NCBI GenBank assembly: GCA_003216955.1
Contig: QCHZ01000003.1
Location: forward strand, 62,001 to 126,000
DNA from: Prochlorococcus sp. AG-402-I21
GTDB taxonomy: Bacteria; Cyanobacteriota; Cyanobacteriia; PCC-6307; Cyanobiaceae
Direction: 5' to 3'
DNA: 64,000 bases
The notes below the pieces were generated by a model. The model did no database searches. It saw nothing but the letters and a program-made list of their open reading frames with translations, and was not told where the DNA came from. Position numbers and translations under genes: made by a program. Shown here piece by piece: positions 1 through 9,576 of this stretch; the stretch's first letter is position 1, and each line of letters opens with the position of its first letter.

Positions 1-1164
1 GAGTTCTTTTATTTGGGAGGTGGTTAAATTATCTTTTATGGCTCCAATAGTATCGACTTCTTCATTCTCTCTAACTCTAATAAATGCCAGTCCACCAGCG
101 CCAGCCTTTTGGGCTTCGCTAAAAATATCTCCACCTGGTTTTATTCTTACATTACTAATTAAATGATTTCCATCCTCAATGGTGATGCATTTGACGCATC
201 CACCTGAAGAAATAGCATTTGAAAAAACTTTAAATCCACTTTTGGAGAATAAATCACTTGTATTAACAAGCTCCATTCCATACCGAGTATCTGGCCTGTC
301 AGTTCCAAACCGATCCATAGCTTCTTGCCAAGTTAATCTTGGAAATGGCGTTGGGAGATCAATTCCTTTAATTTTTTTCCAAATGTTTACAATTAATTTC
401 TCATTTAATTCAATTATCTCTTTTTCCTCCATAAAACTCATTTCAATATCTAATTGCGTAAATTCTGGTTGTCTGTCAGCTCGTAAATCTTCATCACGAA
501 AACAACGTGCGACTTGGTAATAACGTTCAACTCCACCAACCATCAATAATTGTTTGAATAATTGTGGGGATTGAGGTAAAGCAAAAAATTCGCCACCACA
601 TACGCGTGAGGGGACTAAATAATCTCTTGCTCCTTCAGGAGTTGAGCGAGTCAAAATAGGTGTTTCAACTTCTATAAATCCTTCGTTCTCAAGAAAACTT
701 CTAGCGGCTTTGACAGTGTTATGTCTCAATCGCAGATTGTTATTCATTCTTTCTCTTCTGAGATCTAAATACCTATGCTTTAGCCTGATTTCTTCTTTAA
801 CACTCTCCTCATCATGAATTGAAACTGAGAAGGGGAGTGTACTAGTAACGGCATTTAGAATTTTTATATGTTTAGCTAAGACTTCTACTTCACCTGTTGG
901 GATTTTTGTATTAATAGCTTCTTCAGGTCTTGCCCTTACCAATCCATTGATTTGAAGAACAGTCTCATTTCTTAGACTTTCAGCGATGCTAAAAAGATCC
1001 TTACCTTGATCTGGATCAACTGTGATTTGAATTGTTCCAGAGCGATCTCTTAGATCAATAAAAATTACTCCGCCATGATCCCTTCTGCGATCAACCCAAC
1101 CACATAGTTGAACATTTGCGCCAATTGCGGAAGCTAGAAGTTCTCCACAAGTTTTATTGCGCAT
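1..1164 (-). CDS. aspS: Aspartyl-tRNA synthetase, C-terminal part cut by window edge
   Basis: Class II aminoacyl-tRNA synthetase that charges tRNA-Asp in the cytoplasm. The reverse-strand reading frame is open from the start to base 1, so the C-terminal part lies outside the window. The N-terminus ([15 protein letters not shown], then [13 protein letters not shown]) is the OB-fold anticodon-binding domain. Further on, [12 protein letters not shown]-like and [20 protein letters not shown] segments are the class II motif 1-2 region. I chose the ATG at 1164 because the family usually starts at MRNKTCG and a GAG lies about nine bases upstream. In-frame ATGs at 1179 and 1182 would add five or six residues. 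Whether it is the discriminating or the Asx-tRNA-charging type cannot be told here. Confidence 0.93.
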   Translation of the reverse strand, partial: MRNKTCGELLASAIGANVQLCGWVDRRRDHGGVIFIDLRDRSGTIQITVDPDQGKDLFSIAESLRNETVLQINGLVRARPEEAINTKIPTGEVEVLAKHIKILNAVTSTLPFSVSIHDEESVKEEIRLKHRYLDLRRERMNNNLRLRHNTVKAARSFLENEGFIEVETPILTRSTPEGARDYLVPSRVCGGEFFALPQSPQLFKQLLMVGGVERYYQVARCFRDEDLRADRQPEFTQLDIEMSFMEEKEIIELNEKLIVNIWKKIKGIDLPTPFPRLTWQEAMDRFGTDRPDTRYGMELVNTSDLFSKSGFKVFSNAISSGGCVKCITIEDGNHLISNVRIKPGGDIFSEAQKAGAGGLAFIRVRENEEVDTIGAIKDNLTTSQIKEL

Positions 1165-1238
1165 GAAATTCTCAATCATCATGAATAATGAGTTTCCCAC
1201 AAAGACCGGCTTTTATGCACAACACAGTTTCTACTTGC

Positions 1239-2357
1239 TCAAAAACCTTTTCGATAGAAAGGTTTTTTTACGATTATTGCAGGATGTTTTTTCCCTCTAA
1301 TTTCTACTTCTAATTGAGTATTTACTTTTGCAATTTCGCTTGGTATATATGCAAGAGCTATAGGTTCTTTCAATGTTGGAGACCAGGTTCCGCTAGTTAC
1401 TATTCCAATGGTTTCGCTGTTGTATAAAACTGGATATCCTTTTCTTGCGATTCCTTTATCTAGCATTTTAATACCAACAAGTTTTTTTTGCGTTCCATCT
1501 TCGGCCTGTTTTTCTAACGCTTTTCTACCTATAAAATCATTGGGCATTTCTAAATGAACTAACCAACCCAGGCCAGCTTCAAAGGGTGTTGTATCTAAGT
1601 TGATATCGTTGCCATATAAATGCATGCAAGCCTCTAGTCGTAGTGTATCTCTTGCTCCAAGACCGCATGGAGTAACTCCTGATCCAATTAGACTCTTCCA
1701 GATAGATTTAGCTGTCTCTGGCGATGATAAAAATTCGAAACCTTCCTCTCCTGTATACCCAGTTCGTGCAACAAAAATTGATTCTTCTGAGTTGATTAGA
1801 TTGGGATTAGAAGTAATAGTTCTGTGACCAAAGCGTGGCAAATCGGATAAAGACTCTTGAAGAATTTTCTCAAATGTATGAATTGATTCTGGACCTTGGA
1901 TGGCAATTAATGCAGCGTCAGGCATGAATTCGGATATTGTGATTTCTTTTTTTGAAAGATTGAAATTTAACCATTCAATGTCTGATTGTTTTCTTGCGGC
2001 ATTAATAACTAGAAGTATGCTTTCTTCATTTGTGTCTAAAATTCCTTGATCATAAATGATTAGATCGTCTTGAATTCCTCCATTTTCTTTTAAAAAAACT
2101 GTATAACATGCTTCACTAGGTCCTATTCGAAACACGTCTGAAGGAACTAAATTTTGTAATGCGCTCTTGATATTTTTACCTTTTACTTGCACAACACCCA
2201 TGTGAGATATGTCGAACATTCCAACATTTTTTCTTACTGCATTGTGTTCTTCAATTAATCCAGAAAAACTAACAGGCATTTCCCAATTTGCAAAAGGGAC
2301 CATTTTACCCCCTAATTTTTGGCATTCTTCGTAAAGAGGAGTTTGCAGTAATTTCAT
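1239..2357 (-). CDS. gcvT: Glycine cleavage system T protein (aminomethyltransferase)
   Basis: Transfers the aminomethyl group from lipoylated H protein to tetrahydrofolate, releasing ammonia, as part of glycine decarboxylase. The 372 residues fit the family. The folate-binding GCV_T domain is at the N-terminus, with MFDISHMG near residue 47 and GGIQDDLI near 93-100, where the conserved Asp pair acts in catalysis. The C-terminal barrel domain holds GARDTLRLEACMHLYGNDI. It lies downstream of nothing obvious in an operon: aspS follows on the same strand after about 75 bases. Its partners gcvH and gcvP are about 20 kb away on the other strand, so the system is split. I saw no glycine-riboswitch-like leader upstream. 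Confidence 0.96.
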   Translation of the reverse strand: MKLLQTPLYEECQKLGGKMVPFANWEMPVSFSGLIEEHNAVRKNVGMFDISHMGVVQVKGKNIKSALQNLVPSDVFRIGPSEACYTVFLKENGGIQDDLIIYDQGILDTNEESILLVINAARKQSDIEWLNFNLSKKEITISEFMPDAALIAIQGPESIHTFEKILQESLSDLPRFGHRTITSNPNLINSEESIFVARTGYTGEEGFEFLSSPETAKSIWKSLIGSGVTPCGLGARDTLRLEACMHLYGNDINLDTTPFEAGLGWLVHLEMPNDFIGRKALEKQAEDGTQKKLVGIKMLDKGIARKGYPVLYNSETIGIVTSGTWSPTLKEPIALAYIPSEIAKVNTQLEVEIRGKKHPAIIVKKPFYRKGF

Positions 2358-2487
2358 TTTTTGCTGAACTTTAAAAGAAATTCACTAGTAAAAACGTGAA
2401 CCCACAAGAATTTCTAGAACTAAATTTAATGCTTTGTGGCTCGATCCGGAAAGTTTTACTACTCTATGAGTCTTGGGTTAAGACTTG

Positions 2488-2703
2488 ATGACTCTAAAAA
2501 GATCTTGTATGAGCTGCAATCAGTGTGTTTCAAGTCATTTTGATTCATTCTCATGGTGCAAACTTAGAAAGATAAAAATACATTCTGAGATATCTTCATT
2601 TGTTTCTTGTGGTCATTGGATAAAAAAAGAACCTTATTTCCCAAAGATTTCTGAAAGATCTGTTGATCAACAACTCGATTTTGGAAAGGTATTAGTTGAA
2701 TGA
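2488..2703 (+). CDS. Small Cys-rich hypothetical protein
   Basis: I do not recognise a named family. The 71-residue product has a CMSCNQC cluster near the N-terminus, then WCKLRKIKIH and SFVSCGHW, so six cysteines in its first 45 residues are spaced as in small metal-binding proteins. It is the only plus-strand gene between gcvT and speB and fills their gap. The ATG at 2488 follows a TTG at 2485, and the start sits at the end of a short palindrome (2469-2485). A zinc-ribbon-like or Fe-binding role is possible but inferred only from the cysteines. Composition looks protein-like rather than random. Confidence 0.6.
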   Translation: MTLKRSCMSCNQCVSSHFDSFSWCKLRKIKIHSEISSFVSCGHWIKKEPYFPKISERSVDQQLDFGKVLVE

Positions 2704-2722
2704 GAATTTAAATTCAAATTTT

Positions 2723-3622
2723 TTAGGATGATTTGTCCAACAACATAATTAACGAACGTATAACTTTTGCAGCAAGGATGCTACTAATACCAGAGTTATC
2801 TAATTTGGGAGATAATTCGACGACATCTGCGCCAATTAAGTTATGAGACTTGATAACATCTATTATTGCTGCAAAATCTTCCCAAAAATAACCTCCGGGT
2901 TCAGGAGTTCCTGTACCTGGCATGACCGATGGATCAAACCAATCTAAATCAAAAGTTAAATAGATTGGTTTCCCTTTGAAATTTTTTAGAGTTTCTTCTA
3001 AAAATTTAGCATTCTCTCCATAAGTATGTTTAATTAATCTTTTAGTATTATTCATTTCAAGAAATTCCGATTTTGTTCCACTTCTTATTCCTATTTGAAA
3101 GATATTTTTGCTAGGTAGTATTTCTAAACATCTTTTCATGGTACAAGCATGACTAAACTTACTACCTAGCCATTCATCTCTAAGGTCTGCGTGAGCATCT
3201 AATTGTATCATTATTAATTCAGGATAATTGGTAACTATTGATTTAATAATTCCAGTAGTTATTGAATGTTCTCCTCCAATAATTAGAGGCTTTAAATTAT
3301 TTTTAAGTAAAATATCTGTAGAATCTCTTATATAATCAAGTGTTATCTTTACATCTCCAAGGGGAACATCTAATGAACCTAGATCAGCAAAGTTTATATC
3401 CTCTAAATCTAAATTTAATTGCGGACAATATGTTTCAATTCCATAACTATATTCCCTAACAGCAGAAGGACCAAATCTTGCACCAGGTCTAAAGCAACAT
3501 GTTCCATCATAAGGAAATCCTAGAAGCGACACTTTGCATTGATCGATGCCTCTTTGTGCACCCATAAATATTGCACCATCATTATTAAATAGTGATAGAT
3601 CTTTGAGGTTTGATTTGCTCAT
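2723..3622 (-). CDS. speB: Agmatinase / arginase-family ureohydrolase
   Basis: Binuclear manganese hydrolase, most likely splitting agmatine into putrescine and urea. The 299 residues carry all metal-ligand motifs of the family: GGEHS (residues 116-120), DAHAD (142-146) and FDLDWFDP (224-231, Asp225 and Asp227). The start codon overlaps the stop of speE by four bases (ATGA type), so the two are probably co-translated. With spermidine synthase beside it, the polyamine route favours agmatinase over arginase. Substrate choice is not proved by motifs, because guanidinobutyrase and related enzymes share them. Confidence 0.88.
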   Translation of the reverse strand: MSKSNLKDLSLFNNDGAIFMGAQRGIDQCKVSLLGFPYDGTCCFRPGARFGPSAVREYSYGIETYCPQLNLDLEDINFADLGSLDVPLGDVKITLDYIRDSTDILLKNNLKPLIIGGEHSITTGIIKSIVTNYPELIMIQLDAHADLRDEWLGSKFSHACTMKRCLEILPSKNIFQIGIRSGTKSEFLEMNNTKRLIKHTYGENAKFLEETLKNFKGKPIYLTFDLDWFDPSVMPGTGTPEPGGYFWEDFAAIIDVIKSHNLIGADVVELSPKLDNSGISSILAAKVIRSLIMLLDKSS

Positions 3623-4485
3623 ATTTTTGCTAGCTCTCTTTCTATAAATGCAGGAATAATATTAAATGCACCTTGTTGCCATCGCTCACTCCAAATCTGA
3701 CAATTTTCAGAGATTTCATTCACGCGACTTTTTTTTGGATTCATATATTTGGGCTTCTCCATAGATGCAAATGTCCAGCTCCATAAACCGCTTGGGTAAA
3801 TGGATACAGATCCATACATTGGATCTGCGTAGTCAAAAATTTCACGCAGAACTTTGACAATATTTATATGAATTTGCAGGAAAGATTCTGGTGATTCACT
3901 TTGAGTTGCTAAAATTCCTCCTCGTTTCAATATTCGTTTGCAATCTGTAAGAAACGAATTGCTGAATAATTCTTTGGAGGGTCCAATAGGATCTGCGCCA
4001 TCAATAATAATCACATCATATGAATTTTCTTTTGAATATTTTACCCAATCAATACCATTCTTGATTTGTAAATGCAATCTTGTGTCAGACCATGCATTCC
4101 CTCCAATAGTCGGTAAATACTTTTTACTTAATTCAATAACTCTTAGATCGATTTCAACTAAATCGATAGACTTAACCTCTTTATATTTTAAACATTCTCT
4201 TGCACTACCCCCATCACCTCCTCCAATAATTAAAATATTATCTATTTGCGTAGAACAAGATAAAGCAGGATGAATAAGACATTCGTGATAACATTTTTCA
4301 GACTTTTCTGCCGTCATCCAACAATCATCCAGTAATAGAGCTTTGCCATATCTCTTGCTTTCAAAGATGGTAATTTTTTGAAAAGGACTAGACTCTTCTA
4401 GTATTAAGTTTCCAAGCAGTCCATATCTAACTCCTTGATGATACTCGTCAAGCCAATCTGATCTTGTCTTTAGTTTGTTATTCAT
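3619..4485 (-). CDS. speE: Spermidine synthase
   Basis: Aminopropyltransferase that uses decarboxylated S-adenosylmethionine and putrescine to make spermidine. The 288 residues show the SAM-type Rossmann fold with GGGDGGSARE at about 88-97, VEID near 117 for the ribose, and the IIIDGADPIGPSK segment near 159-171 with the catalytic Asp of the family. It starts a two-gene unit with speB (four-base overlap), with mazG upstream after about ten bases, so mazG-speE-speB may be one transcript. Confidence 0.93.
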   Translation of the reverse strand: MNNKLKTRSDWLDEYHQGVRYGLLGNLILEESSPFQKITIFESKRYGKALLLDDCWMTAEKSEKCYHECLIHPALSCSTQIDNILIIGGGDGGSARECLKYKEVKSIDLVEIDLRVIELSKKYLPTIGGNAWSDTRLHLQIKNGIDWVKYSKENSYDVIIIDGADPIGPSKELFSNSFLTDCKRILKRGGILATQSESPESFLQIHINIVKVLREIFDYADPMYGSVSIYPSGLWSWTFASMEKPKYMNPKKSRVNEISENCQIWSERWQQGAFNIIPAFIERELAKI

Positions 4486-4495
4486 AATTATAATA

Positions 4496-5344
4496 TTAAT
4501 GCTTGAGATTAATCTTCGCTAATTCCCAGAATTTCTCTAAATTCTTTTTTGATTGGGAATGTAATTCACCCTCTATATTTTCTTCTATGTAATTTAATCG
4601 TTCTAGGAATCTTTTATTAGTTTTCGCTAATCCTTCTTCTATAGATATTTTATGCCATCTTGCAATATTGATCAATGTAAATAATACGTCTCCTATTTCA
4701 GCCTCTGCCTTGACGGGTTGATCAGCTTTTAATGCATCTTTTAATTCTTCTAATTCTTCATACAATTTATCCCAAATCTGATCACTTTTTTCCCATTCGA
4801 ATCCGTTTTTTGAAGCTTTGTTAGAGATAATGAGTGCTGCTTTCGTTGAAGGTTGAGGTCGTATCTTTAATTTTAATCGGTCACTAATTGGAGTTTTAGA
4901 GTTATTTAATGGTCTCTCTTTATTCTTGATTTTTTCCCATGAGTATTCCACTTCTTTTATACTTACAGTTGCTTTTTTTTCAAATACATGTGGATGCCTG
5001 CGAATTAGCTTTTCAGTGATTATGTCAATGATATCTCCCATATCAAATAAGTTTTTTTCTTTTGCTATCTGAGCATGCAAAATTATTTGTAATAAGAGAT
5101 CTCCAAGCTCTTCTTTTAATTCGTTAGGATTTTCTTCTCGTATTGCGTGAGCAACTTCATAGGCTTCCTCTAAAACATATGGGATCAACGAAAGATGAGT
5201 TTGCTTGAGATCCCAAGGACAACCATGGATTGGATCTCGTAGGTCTGAAACTACTTCAAGGAGTTTATTGATTTTTTTGTCTAAATGTATTTGGTTTGTG
5301 TTTGTCATTTTTAGTTGTCCAGAGAGAGCTGTAACGGAGCTCAT
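4496..5344 (-). CDS. mazG: MazG nucleoside triphosphate pyrophosphohydrolase
   Basis: Hydrolyses NTPs to NMP and pyrophosphate, a house-cleaning and stress-related role. The 282 residues hold two MazG domains. The first has HGCPWDLKQTH followed by the metal-binding EEAYEV and EELGDLLLQI helices. The second has ELEELKDAL and EAEIGDVLFTL. An alternative ATG at 5308 (MTNTNQIHLDK) begins where most homologues begin, and the extra 12 residues from 5344 look less typical. No clear Shine-Dalgarno supports either start. A hairpin (5347-5367) lies directly before the 5344 start. Confidence 0.93.
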   Translation of the reverse strand: MSSVTALSGQLKMTNTNQIHLDKKINKLLEVVSDLRDPIHGCPWDLKQTHLSLIPYVLEEAYEVAHAIREENPNELKEELGDLLLQIILHAQIAKEKNLFDMGDIIDIITEKLIRRHPHVFEKKATVSIKEVEYSWEKIKNKERPLNNSKTPISDRLKLKIRPQPSTKAALIISNKASKNGFEWEKSDQIWDKLYEELEELKDALKADQPVKAEAEIGDVLFTLINIARWHKISIEEGLAKTNKRFLERLNYIEENIEGELHSQSKKNLEKFWELAKINLKH

Positions 5345-5346
5345 AA

Positions 5347-5367
5347 AACGATTTTTTTTGAATCGTT
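5347..5367 (-). promoter_or_regulatory. Hairpin immediately upstream of the mazG start
   Basis: AACGATT at 5347-5353 and AATCGTT at 5361-5367 form a perfect seven-base stem with a seven-base loop, three bases from the longer mazG start. In the mRNA it would cover the ribosome-binding area of that start, or sit in the leader if translation starts at 5308. Function is inferred only from its position. Confidence 0.35.
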
Positions 5368-5423
5368 GATTTAATTATGATTAATTCTCAACAACAGAGC
5401 AGCTTGAGGTATAAAGTACATGA

Positions 5424-5441
5424 ATTAGTCTGAGGACTAAT
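5424..5441. repeat. Inverted repeat just before tRNA-Val
   Basis: ATTAGTC, TGAG, GACTAAT is a perfect seven-base stem with a tetraloop, ending eight bases before the tRNA. It could be a processing feature of the tRNA leader or a protein site in the mazG/tRNA divergent promoter region. No T-run follows that would make it a clear terminator. Confidence 0.4.
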
Positions 5442-5449
5442 AGTTTTAT

Positions 5450-5521
<72 letters not shown>

Positions 5522-5541
5522 TCTAGATTATTCTTTAATTT

Positions 5542-5892
5542 ATGCAAAATGGTCCTGGATTAAAAATTTCAGCAACAGCAGTAGCAGAGTTAAATAGGCA
5601 AGCTGCTTTTACTGGAACACCAGGAGTTATGCATATTGATCTACTGGATGATAAGTGTGGAGAGGGATGGAAATTTATAAGAATTAGGCCAGGGAAAAAT
5701 GATGGTGTTCCGCTTGCTAGAGCTGATGGGATTACTTTGTATGCTCGCCAAGATCAAGTCCTATTTTTTCAAGGGCTAAAGCTGAATTATTTTGGTGACT
5801 TAAGTGGAGGTGGATTTCTAATTAGCACGCCAAAAGGGGCAGAAGCTTCTCCATGTGGATCAGGCTTTAGAAAACTTTCAAAAGCTCAATAA
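5542..5892 (+). CDS. IscA/HesB-like iron-sulfur carrier-type protein
   Basis: The 116 residues follow the A-type carrier (Fe-S biosynthesis, HesB/IscA) layout: an N-terminal ISATAVAEL helix, central beta strands, and a C-terminal GGGFLISTPKGAEASPCGSG tail. Canonical carriers bind cluster or iron with three cysteines, the last two as CGCG. Here Cys39 (DDKCGEG) and Cys105 are present, but the third position is Ser (CGSG), so chemistry may differ from IscA/SufA. It starts 20 bases after tRNA-Val and may be read through from the tRNA promoter. Start at the ATG at 5542 (MQNGPGLKISATAV). Confidence 0.8.
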   Translation: MQNGPGLKISATAVAELNRQAAFTGTPGVMHIDLLDDKCGEGWKFIRIRPGKNDGVPLARADGITLYARQDQVLFFQGLKLNYFGDLSGGGFLISTPKGAEASPCGSGFRKLSKAQ

Positions 5893-5918
5893 TTCTTAAA
5901 ACTATTAGAGAATTGATT

Positions 5919-6170
5919 CTATTCTTCTGGAAACAAGATTGAAGAGAGTTCCTCAGAATCAACTTCATAGACGCGAGCTAAACTTGTTTCAATGGCACTA
6001 GTTACTTCGCCCGGTAAGAATCTCATAGCATTTAAAGCATCATCCGATATTTCTTCTGTAAGCAACTTTTCCTTACTATTTAATTTTTCATCGTTGATTA
6101 CAGCAATTACCCAGCTTTGATATGCGTAGACAAGATCGGAGAACTCAAGTTCAGGGTCGTTCAGATCCAT
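5919..6170 (-). CDS. Small acidic hypothetical protein
   Basis: I do not recognise a named family. The product from the ATG at 6170 is 83 residues (MDLNDPELEFSDLVYAYQSW), acidic and mostly helical, ending in LSSILFPEE. An in-frame upstream start at 6194 would add MFIICLFV, which looks like spurious leader. It is convergent with the IscA-like gene (27-base gap) and divergent from the next gene. Its compact globular composition suggests a real cyanobacterial small protein. Confidence 0.65.
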   Translation of the reverse strand: MDLNDPELEFSDLVYAYQSWVIAVINDEKLNSKEKLLTEEISDDALNAMRFLPGEVTSAIETSLARVYEVDSEELSSILFPEE

Positions 6171-6224
6171 GACAAATAAACAGATAATGAACAATAAACA
6201 CTAGTTTGGCTGTAGTTGGAGAAA

Positions 6225-6689
6225 ATGTCTTCTATGGAACAAATATCTCGCACTTCTATTCAAGCAAAAGCATTTGAATTTGCATTGATGGAATTAATTT
6301 ATAGTAAGCGAGATAGCTTTCAGCCACTGTGGAGCGTGGATAGCTGGGTTAAATTTTTAATTTGGTTAAGTTTAAATTGTGGGCTTTCTGGAGACAAAGA
6401 AAGCTTGGAATTGTTTGCGCAAGCTATGGGTTCTCCCTTAACAAGTCGAATGAGAAAAATATTTTTTGAAAGAGCTTTAGAAGATTTGTCATTACATGTG
6501 ATGGCTGACCCTGCAGAAGCGCAAGTTTTGATAATGCCCATAACTATAGATAAGGAAATTGATGATAACGATATAGTTCAAGCCTTACAAACGATTGGTT
6601 TAAGTGAAAAGGTTTCTTTATCTTCGGATGTATGGGAAAGGCATGACTCAATAGTTTCGATTCCTTGGAACGTGAAAAGTGACATTTGA
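6225..6689 (+). CDS. Conserved-looking hypothetical protein (154 aa)
   Basis: No family recognised. It is a soluble, mixed helical protein with WSVDSWVKFLIWLSLNCGLSG and a central SRMRKIFFERALEDL helix, and no signal peptide. Start choice is uncertain: GGAG at 6218-6221 is three bases before the ATG at 6225 and twelve before the ATG at 6234, and a TTG at 6216 overlaps the same site. It lies 73 bases ahead of valS on the same strand and could be cotranscribed with it. Confidence 0.65.
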   Translation: MSSMEQISRTSIQAKAFEFALMELIYSKRDSFQPLWSVDSWVKFLIWLSLNCGLSGDKESLELFAQAMGSPLTSRMRKIFFERALEDLSLHVMADPAEAQVLIMPITIDKEIDDNDIVQALQTIGLSEKVSLSSDVWERHDSIVSIPWNVKSDI

Positions 6690-6762
6690 ATTTAGGAAAA
6701 GCAAGAATGATGTAAAACTTTTGTCGGGAATGAGTAAATTAAATTAAACACATTTTTTTTCT

Positions 6763-9564
6763 GTGATCGAGCGGGCAAAAACTACAAAATTATCTGAAGC
6801 CTCAGGGCTTCCTAAAACATATGATCCAGTTGGTACTGAAAATCGCTGGCAGAAAGCTTGGGAAGAAAAAGGAGCTTTTAAACCTGATCCATCAGCACCT
6901 GGAGACCCGTTCTCCGTAGTTATTCCTCCCCCAAATGTCACAGGTAGTCTGCATATGGGGCATGCTTTTAATACTGCCTTAATCGATACAGTTGTAAGGT
7001 ATAAGAGATTAAAAGGAAAGAATGTTCTTTGTCTTCCAGGAACAGACCATGCCTCAATTGCGGTTCAAACTATTCTCGAGAGACAACTAAAGGAAGAAGG
7101 CAAAAATCGTCGTGATCTTGGTAGAGCTTCCTTTTTGGAAAAAGCTTGGAAGTGGAAAGAAAAAAGTGGTGGACGAATTGTTGATCAATTAAAGCGTTTA
7201 GGATATTCCGTAGACTGGAGTAGAGAGAGATTTACATTGGATGAGGGCCTGAGTAAAGCTGTTTCCGAGGCATTTGTTCGTTTATATGAAAAAGGATTGA
7301 TATACAGAGGAGAATATTTAGTGAATTGGTGCCCTGCTTCTGGTTCGGCTGTGAGTGATTTAGAAGTTGAAATGAAAGAAGTAGATGGACATCTATGGCA
7401 TTTTCGATATCCGTTAGTCACATCATCCCTATCAAGTGCGAAACAAATTAGTTACTTAGAAGTAGCGACTACACGACCTGAGACGATGCTTGGTGATGTC
7501 GCAGTTGCTGTGAACCCATCAGATGAAAGGTATAAAGATCTCATAGGGGAGCAACTTACTTTGCCTCTAGTTGGCAGAACTATTCCCATTATTGGAGACC
7601 CTCATGTAGATAAAGATTTTGGAACTGGATGTGTCAAAGTTACTCCAGCTCATGATCCTAATGATTTTGAGATAGGTCAGAGACATGACTTACCTCAAAT
7701 AACAGTCATGACTAAAAAAGGAACAATGAATCACAATGCAGGTCAATTTGAAGGCTTGGATCGTTTTGAGGCTCGTGAAGCTGTTATTGATTCTTTAAAT
7801 GAGATTGGTCTTGTCACAAAAATAGAAGATTATAAGCATAGCGTGCCTTTCTCGGACAGAGGGAAAGTACCAGTAGAGCCATTGCTGTCAACTCAGTGGT
7901 TTGTCAAAATGGATCCTTTAGCAAATAGTTGTTCTCAATTTCTTGAGAAAGGACAACCTAAATTTATTCCTAATAGATGGTCAAAAGTTTATCGAGATTG
8001 GTTAACTGATATCAGAGATTGGTGTATTAGTAGACAATTATGGTGGGGACATCGAATTCCGGCTTGGTTTGTCATTAGTCAAACAGATAATAAAGTTGTG
8101 AATGAAACACCTTATATTGTTGCTCGAACAGAAGATGAAGCTAAGAAATTAGCGCGAGAACAATATGGAGATTCAGTCAAAATTGAGCAAGATGAAGATG
8201 TTTTAGATACTTGGTTCTCAAGCGGGTTATGGCCTTTTTCCACATTAGGTTGGCCTGATGAAACTCATCCTGATTTTCAACGTTGGTATCCCACCAATAC
8301 TCTAGTTACTGGCTTTGACATTATTTTCTTTTGGGTAGCAAGAATGACAATGATGGCTGGAGTCTTTACGGAGAAGATGCCATTTTCTGACGTTTATATT
8401 CATGGACTTGTTAGAGATGAGCAAAATCGAAAAATGAGTAAAAGTGCAGGAAATGGTATTGATCCTCTATTACTAATTGAAAGGTATGGAACTGATGCTT
8501 TGAGGTTTGCTCTTGTTCGTGAAGTTGCCGGCGCGGGTCAAGATATACGTCTTGACTTTGATCGTACCAATCAAACATCAGCAACGGTTGAGGCCTCTAG
8601 AAACTTTGCTAACAAGCTTTGGAATGCAACAAGATTTGCTCTTATCAATCTTGAGGATCAAGATTATGAAAATTTGGAGAAATATGATTTATCGAAGTTG
8701 CAATTATCAGATAAGTGGATTTTATCCAGACTTGCTCGAGTCAATAGTGAGACTGCCAATCGATATGAAAATTATGCTTTAGGAGAAGCCGCTAAGGGAT
8801 TGTATGAATTTGCATGGAATGATTTTTGTGATTGGTACTTAGAACTAATTAAACGTCGATTGAATAGTGCAGCAAATCTTTCTCCCGATGAATTATTAGA
8901 TCAGAAAATAGCGAAAAGCATCTTATACAAAGTTTTAAGTGATCTTTTGATTATGCTTCATCCTCTAATGCCTCATTTAACAGAGGAGCTTTGGCATGGA
9001 TTAACAGGTTTAACTGAAGATCAATTTCTAGCTTTGCAGCCTTGGCCAAAATTAAATGAACATGACTTGAATATTGATTTAGAGAGTTCTTTCTCTGATT
9101 TATTTGCATCTATCAGATTGATTCGCAATCTTCGAGCAGTTGCTGGGTTGAAACCTTCTCAACAAGTTCCTGTCATGTTGGTCTCTGGTAAGGAAGTCTT
9201 GCAAAACACTCTGAAAACATCAATTAATGATATTGCTGTTTTGACAAAGGCTAAGGAAGTCCAAATATTATCTCCAGAGCAAGCAAAATCATTACCTTCT
9301 ATGAAAGCTTTAGCTGGTGTAAGTGGAGAGCTAGAGGTGGTTCTTCCTATTGAAGGATTGATAGATATAGCTTCTTTACGATCAAGGCTTGAAAAAGATT
9401 TAAATAAAGCACAAAAGGAAATAGACAGTCTCTCTGGACGTTTAGCAAATAAGAATTTTGTTGATAAAGCTCCCAAAGATGTTGTTGAGGAATGCCGAGC
9501 AAACTTAACTGAGTCAGAAGCGCAATTCCGCCTAGTAAAAGAGCGTCTGATGGGATTGGATTGA
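6763..9564 (+). CDS. valS: Valyl-tRNA synthetase
   Basis: Class Ia synthetase charging tRNA-Val. At 933 residues it has full family length. The HIGH signature is HMGH at residues 64-67 after PPPNVTGSL, the editing domain contains [17 protein letters not shown], and the KMSKS loop is at residues 557-561. A C-terminal coiled coil ([19 protein letters not shown]) is the tRNA-binding arm usual for ValRS. The start is GTG at 6763. Its cognate tRNA-Val lies 1.2 kb upstream on the same strand. The next gene begins 12 bases after the stop. Confidence 0.98.
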   Translation: MIERAKTTKLSEASGLPKTYDPVGTENRWQKAWEEKGAFKPDPSAPGDPFSVVIPPPNVTGSLHMGHAFNTALIDTVVRYKRLKGKNVLCLPGTDHASIAVQTILERQLKEEGKNRRDLGRASFLEKAWKWKEKSGGRIVDQLKRLGYSVDWSRERFTLDEGLSKAVSEAFVRLYEKGLIYRGEYLVNWCPASGSAVSDLEVEMKEVDGHLWHFRYPLVTSSLSSAKQISYLEVATTRPETMLGDVAVAVNPSDERYKDLIGEQLTLPLVGRTIPIIGDPHVDKDFGTGCVKVTPAHDPNDFEIGQRHDLPQITVMTKKGTMNHNAGQFEGLDRFEAREAVIDSLNEIGLVTKIEDYKHSVPFSDRGKVPVEPLLSTQWFVKMDPLANSCSQFLEKGQPKFIPNRWSKVYRDWLTDIRDWCISRQLWWGHRIPAWFVISQTDNKVVNETPYIVARTEDEAKKLAREQYGDSVKIEQDEDVLDTWFSSGLWPFSTLGWPDETHPDFQRWYPTNTLVTGFDIIFFWVARMTMMAGVFTEKMPFSDVYIHGLVRDEQNRKMSKSAGNGIDPLLLIERYGTDALRFALVREVAGAGQDIRLDFDRTNQTSATVEASRNFANKLWNATRFALINLEDQDYENLEKYDLSKLQLSDKWILSRLARVNSETANRYENYALGEAAKGLYEFAWNDFCDWYLELIKRRLNSAANLSPDELLDQKIAKSILYKVLSDLLIMLHPLMPHLTEELWHGLTGLTEDQFLALQPWPKLNEHDLNIDLESSFSDLFASIRLIRNLRAVAGLKPSQQVPVMLVSGKEVLQNTLKTSINDIAVLTKAKEVQILSPEQAKSLPSMKALAGVSGELEVVLPIEGLIDIASLRSRLEKDLNKAQKEIDSLSGRLANKNFVDKAPKDVVEECRANLTESEAQFRLVKERLMGLD

Positions 9565-9576
9565 ACTCTCTAAACT

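Noticed and set aside
2358-2487. Possible glycine riboswitch upstream of gcvT
   Set aside because: No GGAGAG-type or paired aptamer motif seen; only a short AGTCTT/AAGACT palindrome.
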